Assembly: GCA_020064725.1 (NCBI GenBank)
Contig: JAGTWJ010000013.1
Location: 992,001 to 1,056,000 of the forward strand
Origin: Drechslerella dactyloides
Lineage: Eukaryota; Ascomycota; Orbiliomycetes; Orbiliales; Orbiliaceae
Length of the DNA: 64,000 bases
Reading direction: 5' to 3'
Position numbers and translations under genes: made by a program. Shown piece by piece: positions 10,978-22,561 of this stretch (the first letter of the stretch is position 1; each line of letters opens with the position of its first letter). The notes below the pieces were generated by a model. That model was not told the origin of the DNA. It ran no database searches and saw only the letters and a list, made by a program, of their open reading frames with translations.

Positions 10978-11022
10978 TGTTAGTTCCCTTCCTGAATGGT
11001 CTTGATATATTTTAGACTCTAG

Positions 11023-11324
11023 CTGATAAAATTTAGCTCTACTCTATATTTCTTTATCGAGTTTGTAAAGGATGAAGTGAATAAGCTTCCCAGCGATTTC
11101 CTTGATAAACCAACACTTCTTGACATTCTGGAACGAGGCCAGTATCATGTTCCATTGTTCGGTAATGATGGCAGTCCCGACTCCAATTTAGTTTCGCCCC
11201 GAATCAAGATGGAAGATAAAGAATACCCGCCATCTTTGTCCTCTGGCGAAATCGAAGAAGATCATCGACTTGGTCTTCCTTGCTTCGTACCGAAGTCCCC
11301 ACCGCTCTCCCCGCCACCGTATTT

Positions 11325-11356
<32 letters not shown>

Positions 11357-11894
11357 ACAATCCCCGCCGCTGGGCCCACTAGGCTCCTCTCCACCCTACA
11401 TTTTAGACAACTCAGGCATCTTGCAGTTTCCGCTAAGTGTCTCACAGTCCCCGACCTCTGTGGTAGTTCGAACTGGAACTCCTTTTCCTTCTGGCTCCGA
11501 GTATTATGAGTATTCGGGCTATCACGAGTCACAGACTCAAGCTTTCCAACGCGACCTATCTCTCCTTGGAACACCTATAGTCCAAGAACCACCTATTCAT
11601 CCGGTTGGTTACGCAATGCCAACTGAAGAACCATCGCACAGTAAAATTTCGTCGGGGCTGCCTTTGGACAATATCGACCCTCTTTTTGAGTCTCAAGGAG
11701 GCGAGCACATCTCCAGCTTTACCGATCTGCCCAGAGTCCCTCCCCAACTGCGACAGCTCAGGTCGAACAGACCAAGACGCCAGCAAAAAACACATAACCG
11801 GTCTCCATTGGAACCCGGTTACAAAGTACGGAAGCCTATGGAGCTTAAGCCCAGGGAGCTTAAGCCTAAATTCGTGACGAAGCGAAAGGTTTGA
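11023..11894 (+). CDS. proline-rich protein frame, interrupted at a poly-C tract
   Basis: A frame open from 11023 reads ...NKLPSDFLDKPTLLDILERG, an acidic middle and PPLSPPPYLPPPP, then hits the C homopolymer. After the tract the sensible continuation (QSPPLGPLGSSPPYILDNSG ... ending in a basic tail with KPRELKPKFVTKRKV) is in another frame, up to the stop at 11892. The lower-quality continuations in each frame stop or become Arg-rich quickly. Adding one C (or removing two) would rejoin the two halves into about 280 residues. There is no ATG at the left end before 11209, so an upstream exon is likely (AG acceptor candidate at 11035-11036). The basic C-terminus could be a nuclear localisation signal. 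No known domain is seen. Confidence 0.5.
11326..11356 (+). repeat. 31-nt cytosine homopolymer inside coding frame
   Basis: An unbroken run of 31 C, coding for polyproline. Its length (1 modulo 3) places the two halves of the surrounding frame out of register. Confidence 0.95.
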
Positions 11895-13690
11895 TATCTC
11901 TCCGAGGCCCCTCACTTATATCTCGCATTTCTTTCAGTGCCATCTTGGGAAGTTACTTTCTACATTTTATCCTTTTCCATTTTTCAGGACATCGTTCCAA
12001 CGCGATCGCTTCTATAATCTATTGGATACTATCACATATTTGCTTCCACTCGCGACTTCTGAACCGCGCCTTGCTCGGGTGCCGCTCATTGATTCATTTT
12101 CACTACTCATATACTCCTAGTAGTTACAATGTTCACGTCCATTCCAATTTCCACCACTTGTGCTTATAAAAGCTTTTATGAATATACACGTGGTCTGAGG
12201 CCTATAAACATCTGAGAAAGCCAAAGTGATACAAGATGCTCCGAGGTTCAAGCGCGCAGTCTTGTTAGTAGACAACTTCACCGCCAACGGCATACCAGTG
12301 GCACGGGTCTCTTTTTCGAGGACTTGTTACAAGCAGTGAGAGCCAATAAGATGGCACGCTAGGGGCACGAAGTTGCAACAATGTAACGTGCACGGAAATC
12401 ATAATGCCAAGACTCACCACAAATGACGGGTGCCATGCCAAAATTAGGATGAGCGCTCAAGCGATATAATTGCGCAGAGGATGATAGACCAAGCCAGCCA
12501 ATATACGTATGTTGGATGATTACGCAATATAAGTGACGCGGGCATGGAGTTCAAGTTCGATGGCCACAGCGGTAGCATCGGCCTTTAAGATGAAACTTCA
12601 ATGGAGTCGAATTTTCCTTTCATCCAAGCTGCTATTTAGATGTGCACTTGTGTCCTACCCAACCCTACGGTATTCGCAAAATTGTCGTACCTATTCTTTG
12701 CATTCAAGTTGTGCTGTGTGAGACCCTGTATGCCCTAGCTTCGTTTGTGCAACAGTAGACTTAATCACGGGAATAGCTTGTTCATAATACTCCCGCATCA
12801 TTTGTCATATGGTTATGGGGACATCCTTATATTTTTTTATACCGACAATGAAGATAGGTATGTAGGGTAACTGAAATTATATAATGGGTAACAACTTATT
12901 TCGCAAACACTCAATGCAGACATATTAACACAAGCAAAGTAACAGGTGATAATGAAATTAAGATAGTCACACATATAATTGTTTTGGGTTATATATTTGA
13001 CACCAGCTCTATCAATGTGAAATTATGTATTGTAACAAAAATGATTCTATCCTGATAGTATGATAATGGTAATCGCAGTTTTTGATCTGTCTCATTTGTT
13101 CACCAGATGAGTACACTTGCTTGTGGATCTCCATTTCCTGCATGCCGCCAATACACATCATATCGAGGCTTCTATCGACACCGGTAGCCGTAATACTATA
13201 TAACGTTGTATTGGAGATAGGTTACTTTGGTGAATATCACTAATAAGGACTACGGCAGGTAGCTCGCCAAAAACAGCACAATTTAGTTGATATTAGTCTA
13301 GTAATTAAGTTTATAAGGAAAGCTATTTCTGATTTGCTTCCTATTTTAATAGGTTTTCTATTAATAACCCCTCGTTTGGGGATTGGTGAAAGACTCTGGG
13401 TATCGATACATGTCAGGGGGCTATTTTAAGAAATGTGTTTGAGTTTAGAATAAAATTTTACAAATGCTAATATATACTTATATATAACGATGCATCTCAC
13501 ACCATACTTTCAATGATATTCATTACCCCAGCTGGCTGTCGATACGTAAGATATTAAAGCAATTTTGGACGAAGCCAAACTAAGCTAAACAATGTCTCCA
13601 GCAAAGAAAAGCGAAGCCATCAACTCCTTCTTGAGTGTCTCTGTTATGGATATTGCGCTTCAAGGCCTCAGGCCTGGGTTATCTGCATTG
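11895..13690. other. intergenic, no gene seen
   Basis: No frame with coding character on either strand; composition drifts toward AT rightwards. A CTCTCTCATGAGAGAG palindrome at about 13703 marks the passage into the AT-rich transposon block. Confidence 0.45.
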
Positions 13691-13919
13691 GGATCTCTCT
13701 CTCTCTCATGAGAGAGGTCACATGAGTGCCTATATAAGTACTCATATGATTTACTTATTGATATATTTAATTGAGAGATTTTAGGGGTTTTTGGTTAAAA
13801 ATTATATATTAAGTAATTTATATATAATCTTAATATATATAATATATTATTAATATTAATATTTAATTATTAGAATTATTAAATTAGGCTTCCCAAGAGT
13901 TCTTTTATAAATATATATA

Positions 13920-14168
13920 ACGTCAACAATAAGCGACTGGACCAGACAAGCGACCGGACCACCCCCCTTGTATATTTCTTTAATTTAATATAAAAAAAAT
14001 TTAAAAAAATATTTTTAGATTTGTAATAGTTTATATAAACAAGATTAATTTTATTCTAATTTTAAATTAATTATTGATTAAGTTATCAATAAAAAGTGTT
14101 TTGGTAGGGTGTTGGTTTATATGGGGTGGTCCGCTCGCTTGTGTGGTCCGCTCGCTTGTGGAATACGT
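13920..14168 (+). mobile_element. 249-bp ACGT MITE, copy 1
   Basis: Bounded by TA (13918-13919) and TA (14169-14170). The left terminus begins ACGTCAACAATAAGCGAC and holds two tandem boxes ending GGACCA; the right terminus (reverse complement) begins ACGTATTCCACAAGCGAGCG with the GGACCA box, also twice. The interior is AT-rich with no coding capacity. Five other copies of exactly the same length occur in the window. Confidence 0.92.
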
Positions 14169-14218
14169 TATAATATAATCTAAAATTTATTTTTTAAAAA
14201 TATTTAAAAAAAACTATA

Positions 14219-15313
14219 ACGTATCTCACAAGCGAGCGCGCAGCACAAGCGAGCGCGCAGCCTCCTATAGTCAAGCACCACACCAAAAACCTTTTTATTA
14301 ATATATTAATAAATATTTTATATAAAATTATAAAAAAATTATTGTATAAAAATATTACTTTAAGACAATCTAATTATAATTTTTTCAATTTTTTAAATCT
14401 AATATTAAATTAATAAAAATTATTTTAAATATTATTAAAAACAACACATAGTCTTAAGTGTTTGCCAGTAAATATCTCTATAATATATTAATAAAAATCT
14501 TTAAAAATTTCAAATCTAATAGATTATTATATAATCTAGGCTTGTACCGAGCTATTATTTAATATAATAAAATTTAAGATCTAGAAAGCCTGCTAAAGTT
14601 GGTACAACACACCAGCTATACACTAGCTATTTTTTAAATAATTATATATAAAAATATAATAAAAAAAATTAAACAAAAATTAATTTTAATTTAATATAAA
14701 AAAGCTTTTTTATTTATATTTTTTTTAATTTTTTTTAATAAAAATCCAATTTTTTATGAATTTTTGTTATAAAAACTAAAAATATTAATATTAAAATATA
14801 TAATAAATAAAAAAAATTAAAAAAATATAAATAAAAAAGCCTTTTTATATTAAAATTAAAATTAATTTTTTTTTAATTTTTTTATTATATTTTTATATAT
14901 AATTATTTAAAAAAATAGCTGGTGTGTTGTGCCAACTTTAGAAGAGTCTATAGACTTTAATTTTCAATATAAGTAATAGAGGCTTTATACAGGCCTAGAC
15001 TATATAATAATTTATTAGATTTAAGATTTTTAAAGATTTTTATTAATATATTATAGAGATATTTACTAGCAAACACCTAAGACTATGTGTTATTTGTTTA
15101 AAATTTTAAATTAATTATTATTAATTTATTTTTACACTAAAAAAATTGAAAAAAATATAATTTAATTATTTTGATTTATGTTTTTTAAAAAATATTTTTT
15201 TTATACTTTTATAGTAAATATTTATTAATATATTAATAAAAGGCTTTTTAGGGTGGTGTTTGACTGGGAGGCTGCGCGCTCGCTTGTGCTGCGCGCTCGC
15301 TTGTGAGATACGT
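14219..15313. mobile_element. 1.1-kb palindromic (foldback-like) ACGT element, copy 1
   Basis: TA-flanked, with terminal inverted repeats beginning ACGTATCTCACAAGCGAGCG and the word CGCAGC repeated twice at each end. The two halves are long imperfect inverted repeats of about 500 bp: for example GTTGGTACAACACACCAGCT left of centre pairs with AGCTGGTGTGTTGTGCCAAC right of centre, and the segment around TAATCTAGGCTTGTACCG pairs with the one around CAGGCCTAGACTATA. No coding capacity; presumably mobilised in trans. Confidence 0.85.
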
Positions 15314-15315
15314 TA

Positions 15316-16785
15316 ATTTATTACTAAGTATTTTAATAAATTATAAATAAATTCTACTATAAATAACAATTTTATCCAATTATTTTATATATAGTTAAAA
15401 AATAATCTAAAATAAATTTTAATTATTTAAATTATTTATTCTAATATTCTATTCATTTAAATTTTTTTTTGGTTGTTATATTAAATTTAGTACTTAAAAT
15501 ATTTATAATATATTTTTAATATTTATTATTAAAAAAGAAATCTCTATTATAAATATTTTTTTCTTATAATTTATACTAACTAAATATTTATTTATTATAA
15601 ATTATTAATAATTATTTTATTTTCTAAAAATTATTTTATAATTCTAAAATAATAATTTTAATAAATCTACAAATAATAATTAAAATTTTATTATATATCT
15701 AGTTTATTAAGAAATCTCTTAAATATAATAATTTTTATACAAAATTATAAATTATAATTTAAAATAATTTAATGTTACACTTCGGCCCAGGACTGGGTTA
15801 AATGCACTTTATTCTAAAATCTTTAACTCTTAGTTGCTATTGTATAGGGTTTTTAATAGAGGGAGATAAGTATATATTGAGTATAATAGTAACTATATAA
15901 TAGAGTATATAATAATAATAATAAATAGATTAGTTATTAAGATATTATAATTTAAGTATTAATTAATAGTTTTTAAGAGAGAAATTATTAATTTTAAAAT
16001 AAAGTATATTAATTATATATATTATATTTTAATATATAAATTAATAGAAATATATTAATATATTATTTAAATAGTTTAGTATTTATTTTATTTAATACTT
16101 AATTAAGTATTAAGTATTTTAAATATTAAATATTTATATAATTATAAAGTATTATAATAATTTTTGTTTAAAAAAAAATATTATAATAGTAATATTTTTA
16201 TATAATAATGTTCTTTTATATAATCTAAGATTTTATATAGTTAACGTATTCCACAAGCGAGCGGACCACACAAGCAAGCAGACCACCCCATATAAACCAA
16301 CACCCTACCAAAACACTTTTTATTGATAACTTAATCAATAATTAATTTAAAATTAGAATAAAATTAATCTTGTTTATATAAACTATTACAAATCTAAAAA
16401 TATTTTTTTAAATTTTTTTTATATTAAATTAAAGAAATATACAAGGGGGGTGGTCCAGTCGCTTGTCTGGTCCAGTCGCTTATTGTTGACGTTATATTAT
16501 TTATATAATTTTATTATTTATATAATAAGATATATTATATAGGTTAATAGTTTATATAAAATAAGTTTATATAGTTATATATCTTATATAGGAGTTTATT
16601 TTATATAATATATAAATATATTATTATTTTATATATTATATAGACTAAGTGTTTGTATAGGAATTTAGTTTATATAGGACATTTGGGTATTATATTATTA
16701 TTTTATAATATTATTTTTTTTTTATATAAGAATTAGTAGTATATTAATTTAAGTATAGATATAAATAATATAAAATAAAGTGGTA
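15316..16785 (-). mobile_element. RIPped chromovirus fragment: integrase remnant plus LTR
   Basis: 15316-15772 matches the integrase remnant read at 21850-22310 almost base for base, apart from RIP differences. 15773-16710 is LTR-like, minus orientation: it starts TGTTACACTTCGGCCC (reverse complement of an LTR end in ...TAACA) and its right end matches the reverse complement of the LTR start at 58452. A MITE is inserted in it at 16244-16492, leaving about 690 bp of LTR. The left 60 bp of the LTR escaped RIP and keep normal GC. 16711-16785 is unassigned AT-rich sequence. Confidence 0.6.
16244..16492 (-). mobile_element. 249-bp ACGT MITE, copy 2
   Basis: Inverted relative to copy 1, flanked by TA on both sides, inserted in an LTR. 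Same length and almost the same sequence as copy 1; a few differences such as AAGCAAGCAGACC for AAGCGAGCGGACC are G-to-A changes. Confidence 0.92.
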
Positions 16786-18677
16786 ACGTCAATGATAAGC
16801 GAACGGATCAGACAAGCGAGCGGATCACCTCACCACACCTACACGCCCACCACTCCTCCTATACCTTATACCTCCACAACCACCACAATGCCTGCCTTTA
16901 CAACCAAATCTAGAATTCTTCTAGCTATTAAAATTATAAAAAAAGACCAAGAATTAAATATTTAAATTACTATTAAATATTATGATATTTTTTATATTAT
17001 CTTAGTCTACTAATATAATAGCTATTCTTTATAATATAATAATATTTTTAAATTATAAAATCTTATAAAATTAAAGAAAGATACTATTATTTAATATATA
17101 TTTAAGTTATATATATAGTTTTTTTATCTTAAGTTAAATAGTATAAAAGATATGGCTAACTAACTGCTACTAATATATAATAATAATAATATATAATATA
17201 TTAGTAAAAAATGGGCTAGTAACTTTGTTAAATATTACTTAGAGTTATAAATATATCTATCTAAAAAATATGATTACTAGTAAATAAAATATAAAGATTT
17301 TATATTTATTAATAAGTGATTTTAGCTAATAAAAATTATAAAAACTAAATATAATATCATAAACAATAACATCTACAACTTCAACAAAACTAGCTTCACA
17401 ATAAACATAATATCTACAACTACTATTATTACAGATACTAAAATACACAATAAAACTAAACTAATATAACCTAAGAATCATAAATAAATAACAATTATTT
17501 AAGAAATAAATATAAAAAATTAAACAGTACTATTATTTATTATTTTTACTAAATAATATCATTTAACTAATTAATATATAACAACAAAACTATCAACAAA
17601 TTAAATTATTATATTTTTTAATAATAATTAAATAATAAATAAATTTACTCTACAATAACTAAAATATTTTAATAAATTTATAATATAATATTATATTTTA
17701 AACTATTAATTATTAATTCTAGATAGTTATAAAAGTTATTATTCTATTACTTTTAAACTATATTATTAAAAATATAAGATTATCATAATCTATATATTAC
17801 CATATTCATTATATATCTTTTAACTACTAAATATTAACTACTTTAAGCTATTAAAACAGGTATATAACCATAAAATAAAGAGCTTAATATATACATATAT
17901 TAATTATATCTCTAAACTAGAGTTTCTCACCAGATTTTATAAAATATTTACTACTATAATAATATTTAAAAATATACACAATAGCTTTATTAAAACTAAT
18001 ATTATACCTCATAATCCTAATAGAATTTTATTAAAGCTAAATATACAATTACTAATAATTATTTTAATAAATTTATATCTAAATACTACAAATACAGCAG
18101 CTACTTAAACTACAAAAATACCATTAAACTTATTAAAAACTAATTTATAAATAAACTTAATTAAAAACTAGATTATTTAGTATCAGAATAACTCTCTTAT
18201 ATTACTACTAACAGCTATAGATTAGTTGTCTAAAAAAACACAAACTATAATATATTAATTAATATTTATATATATAAAGAACATAACACTACACTCTACT
18301 AATAAAATATTAAATAAATAATAATAAATAAAAAAATAATATATATAATATAAAAATATACTTACCATATACTAAACAAATAATATACTAAACCAAAATA
18401 CTATAAATAAATAATATAAATAGATAAAACCAAAAAATTATTAAAACAATATATAACCAAAAAAAGACTTTAAAAAAATATTATACTATAATCAATATAA
18501 TAAAATTAAATATAATATTTAAATATATTAAAAAATATTTTAAATATATAAATAAATTATTTAATATATATCTAATCTAAAATTATAGTATTATAGTAAT
18601 AAAATTAGTATTTTTATTAAAATAAGGTAGTAAAATGATCTGCTCACTTGTCTGATCCATTCGCTTATCATTGACGT
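16786..18677 (+). mobile_element. RIPped 1892-bp Fot1/pogo-like element, copy 1 (transposase remnant on plus)
   Basis: TA-flanked; exactly 1892 bp, the length of the two intact copies. The first 140 bp are almost undamaged, including the start of the transposase frame; beyond that, G has been replaced by A throughout on the plus strand while C is largely kept, and the frame is full of stops. For example the catalytic NFDETGF region reads as NFNKTSF near 17380. There is no indel, so the copy was killed by point mutation alone. Its right terminus retains most of the terminal repeat. Confidence 0.93.
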
Positions 18678-19451
18678 TATAGGTTTTTTATATATAATAT
18701 GATTATATAATTTAAGTAATATAATTTTTAATTAAAAGGTTTTTTTGTTATATTTTTTTTTTTTTTTTATAATTAATTTTTCTCAATATAATTTTTTTTG
18801 TTAGTATGTTTGTTGATTGTTATAAGAAATCTTTTATTAATCATTATTTTAATCAAATATAAATTATTAAAAGATGTTTAATAATTTTTGTAATAATATA
18901 TAAGTTTTATATATTTAATTTATATATTTATAAAATAAACTTAGATATTAATAAAAAATGTTTTATTTATATATATTAAAGATATTGCTGTGTTTTCTTT
19001 AATTTAAATAGGTAGTTTTTCTTATTTAGTTTTTATACTAATAATTTGTTTAATTTATTTTAGTAGAGTATATTTTTAAAATTATTAATTATAAATATAA
19101 AAAATTACAAAAAACTAAATAAGATTAATCTTAATTTTTTTAGGAATTGTTATTATTAGTTAGAAAGTTGATAATTATTTAAATAAAGATAATTTACTTT
19201 TATTAAAAATTAAATATTATTTTTTTAAAAATAAAGATTATTTTTAAAAAAAAAGAAGTTTTAATTAAGGAATAAAAGAATTTTAAAAAGGAAGTTAGTA
19301 TTTTTTTATTTGAGATTAGAGATTTAAAATTATTTAATTTTGAGGTTTTTTTGAATAATAATATTATAAGTTTTAATATTTAATATAGTATTTTTTTAAT
19401 ATATATATATTGTTAATATAATTAGTACTAGTTTATATTGTATTATATATA
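18678..19451. other. AT-rich sequence, unassigned
   Basis: About 770 bp, strongly AT-rich, no frame and no similarity that I could find to the other repeats in the window. Probably RIPped repeat DNA of another family or a part of the chromovirus not represented elsewhere here. Confidence 0.4.
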
Positions 19452-19700
19452 ACGTATTCCACAAGCGAGCGGACCACACAAGCGAGCGGACCACCCCATA
19501 TAAACCAACACCCTACCAAAACACTTTTTATTGATAACTTAATCAATAATTAATTTAAAATTAGAATAAAATTAATCTTGTTTATATAAACTATTACAAA
19601 TCTAAAAATATTTTTTTAAATTTTTTTTATATTAAATTAAAGAAATATACAAGGGGGGTGGTCCGGTCGCTTGTCTGGTCCAGTCGCTTATTGTTGACGT
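19452..19700 (-). mobile_element. 249-bp ACGT MITE, copy 3
   Basis: Same length, orientation and almost the same sequence as copy 2; TA flanks at 19450-19451 and 19701-19702. Confidence 0.93.
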
Positions 19701-19950
19701 TATAATTTTGAGAATTATTTTATAAGATTTTATTATATAAAAAAAAATAAGATAAAGTAGGTTATTAAAAATATTCTATTTTTTTGTTATTCTTATTCTT
19801 TTATTTTTTTTTAATATAGTAGTAGTATATTTTGATTGTTTTGATTATTAATAGGTGTTGGTTTTTAAACTAACTATACTGTATTTTTGTTTTGAGGTTA
19901 GGATAAATGTTGATATTTTAAATAAGATTATTTATTATTAGGATAGTATA

Positions 19951-21017
19951 ACGTATTCCACAAGCGAGCGAACATCCCAAGCGAGCGAACACCCCCCCAG
20001 CCCACCAAAAACCTTTTTATTAATATATTAATAAATATTTATTATAAAATTATAGAAAAATTACTTCTTTAAATAATAGTTTAAAATAATCTAATTAGTA
20101 TTTTTTTTATTTTTTAATATTAATATTAAATTAATAATAATTATTTTAAATATTGTTAAAAACAACACATTTTTTTATTGTTTGACTCTAAATATCTAAA
20201 TAATTTACGAACGAAAATCTTTAAAAATTAAAAATCTAATAAATAATGATATAATCTAGGCCTGTTTAAAGCTACTATTTATAATAATAAAAATTAAGTT
20301 CTAGAAACTCTGCTAAAGTTGGCACAACACACTAACTATTTTTTTAAAATAATTATACATAAATATAATTAAAAAAATTAAAAAAATAAATTTGAATTTA
20401 ATATATTAAAACTTTTTTATTTTTATTTTTTTAATTTTTTTTTATATATATAATTTAATATCAATATTTTTAATTTTTATAATAAAATTTTATAAAAAAT
20501 TGAATTTTTATTAAAAAAATTTAAAAAAAATTATAAAATAAAATATTAATTTACTTTAATTTAAAAAAAATTTTAGGATTTTTTTTATTATATTTTATAT
20601 ATAATTATAATAAAAAATAGCTAGTGTGTAGTCAGTGTGTTGTGCTAACTTTAGCAAAATCTATAAATCTTAATTTTTAATATAATAGATAGAGGTTTTG
20701 TACAGGCCTAGATTATATATTTATTTAATAGATTTCTTATTTTTAAAGATTTTTATTTATATATAATAAAGATATTTACTGGCAAACACTTAAGATTATA
20801 TGCTGTTTTTTAAAAATTTTAAATTAATTATTATTAATTTATTTTTATATTTAAAAAATGTAAAAAAATATAATGAATTGATTTTAATTTATATTAGTTG
20901 AAAGATATTTTTTTTATAATTTTTTAAGAGATATTAATTAGAATATTAATAAAAAGGTTTTGGTGGGGTGTTGGGGTGTTCGCTCACTTGGGGTGTTCGC
21001 TCGCTTGTGGAATACGT
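19951..21017. mobile_element. 1.07-kb palindromic ACGT element, copy 2
   Basis: TA-flanked. Terminal repeats begin ACGTATTCCACAAGCGAGCG and carry the word GAACA(C/T)CC twice. Halves are long imperfect inverted repeats: AAAGTTGGCACAACACAC at about 20316 pairs with GTGTGTTGTGCTAACTTT at about 20635, and the TCTAGGCCTGT and ACAGGCCTAGA segments pair as well. Related in interior to copy 1 at 14219 but with a different terminal word. Confidence 0.87.
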
Positions 21018-21251
21018 TATATAAAATTATGAATAAATTAGTTTATATCTTAAAAAAGGATAAGTTCTATATATGTATAAATTTTTTATATTTGATGGTG
21101 GTTTTAATATTAAAAAATATAATTTTAAAATAAGATAGATTTTTTTAATATAATTATTATAATTAATTTTTTATATTTTAATATTTTTTTTTAGGTTTTT
21201 TTTAAGATTATTATAGTAATGGGTCTTGTTTTGTTTAATAAGTATTAAGTC

Positions 21252-21396
21252 TATTAAAATATTATTTAATAAATTTTAATAAAATATTATCTTTTGGTTG
21301 TTATAAATCTTTTTTTAATAAATAATCTTTTTATTTAATTAAAAATTTGTTGGTTAATATTTCTGGGTTTTTTTTATAGTTTAGGATTCTTTTGAC
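21252..21396 (-). pseudogene. chromodomain remnant of the chromovirus
   Basis: Minus strand reads VKRILNYKKN..., then FLIK-stop-KDYLLKKDL-stop-QPKDNIL. The two stops sit at the conserved Trp positions of a chromodomain (WK.Y..EE.TWEP), as expected from TGG to TAA by G-to-A mutation. A C-terminal chromodomain after integrase defines chromoviruses and is thought to direct integration to heterochromatin. Confidence 0.72.
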
Positions 21397-21889
21397 TTTA
21401 TATTTATTATAGTTATTTTTTTTGATTTTTAGATTATTTATTTTTTTTCTAAGTTTATTTAATATAAGTTTAAGTAAAGTGATATGGAATGTTTTATAAA
21501 TTTTTAAATTTTTAAAAATATAGAGTTTAAAAAAATATTTATTTAATTTTTTAATTATAGTATATAATCTAAGTTTTTAAAAATCAAACTTTTAATTAGG
21601 TTTTTTAATTTTAATATTTTTTATAAATAAATATATTTTATCTTTTTTTTTTTAAAAAAATGTTTTTATTTTTTTTTTATTATAATAATAGAATATAATT
21701 TTGGCTATAAAGTCTAAATTATTTTTTAACTATTTATATAATTTATTTATAGATTTAAAATATTTTTTAGTATTAAATATTTCTTCTTTCATAAATAAAA
21801 CTAGTTATATAATTTATAGATTTTAATTTTATAATATTTTATAAAGTATATAATTTATTATTAAATATTTTAATAAATTATATATAAAT

Positions 21890-22090
21890 TTTACCATAGA
21901 TAGTAATTTTATCTAATTATTTTATATATAATTAAAAAATAATTTAAAATAAATCTTAATTATTTAAATTATTTATTTTAATATTCTATTAATTTGAGCT
22001 TTTCTCTTAATTACTATATTAAATTTAATACTTAATAAATTTATAATATATTTCTAATATTTACTACTAAAAAGAAGATTTTTATTGTAA
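21890..22090 (-). pseudogene. integrase core remnant
   Basis: Minus strand shows a pattern IKFNIVIKRKAQINRILK ... NYI-NN-IKLLSMVKFIYN, matching the Ty3/gypsy integrase stretch IK.NMSTAYHPQTDGQTER ... NWV.LLP.AEFAYN after RIP-type replacements. It is interrupted by stops. Confidence 0.65.
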
Positions 22091-22561
22091 ATATATTTTT
22101 CTTATAATCTATATTAGTTAAATATTTGTTTATTAAAAATTATTAAAAATTATTTTATTTTCTAAAAACTATTTTATGGTTTTAAAATAATAGTTTTAAT
22201 AAGTCTATAAATAATAATTAAAATTTTATTATATATTTGATTTATCAAAGGATTTTTTAAATATAATAATTCTTAAATAAAATTATAAATTATAATTTAG
22301 AATGGTTTGGTTAGTATCTTATTTAATTATAGGTATTTATATAATATATATTTTACTAGTTTGTTTTTTAAATATAGGTCACAGATTTTAATATAATTTT
22401 CAATTTATTATTTTATTTTAAATTAAAAATATTATTATGTAATAAGTTTTTGTATTTTTTTAACTTCTAGATATTTATATATAAGTATGTTATAGTATAA
22501 TTATAAAATTTTTAGTTATATTTTCTTTTTTAAAATATAAAAAAAATCTTTAAAAAAGATA

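Noticed and set aside
10963..11018. ATG at 10965 as the start of the proline-rich gene
   Set aside because: It lies in the right terminal repeat of the MITE and its frame meets a stop before the proline-rich frame begins.
14219..15313. Tandem doublets at element ends as CRISPR-like repeats
   Set aside because: Only two boxes per end, no spacers, eukaryotic setting.
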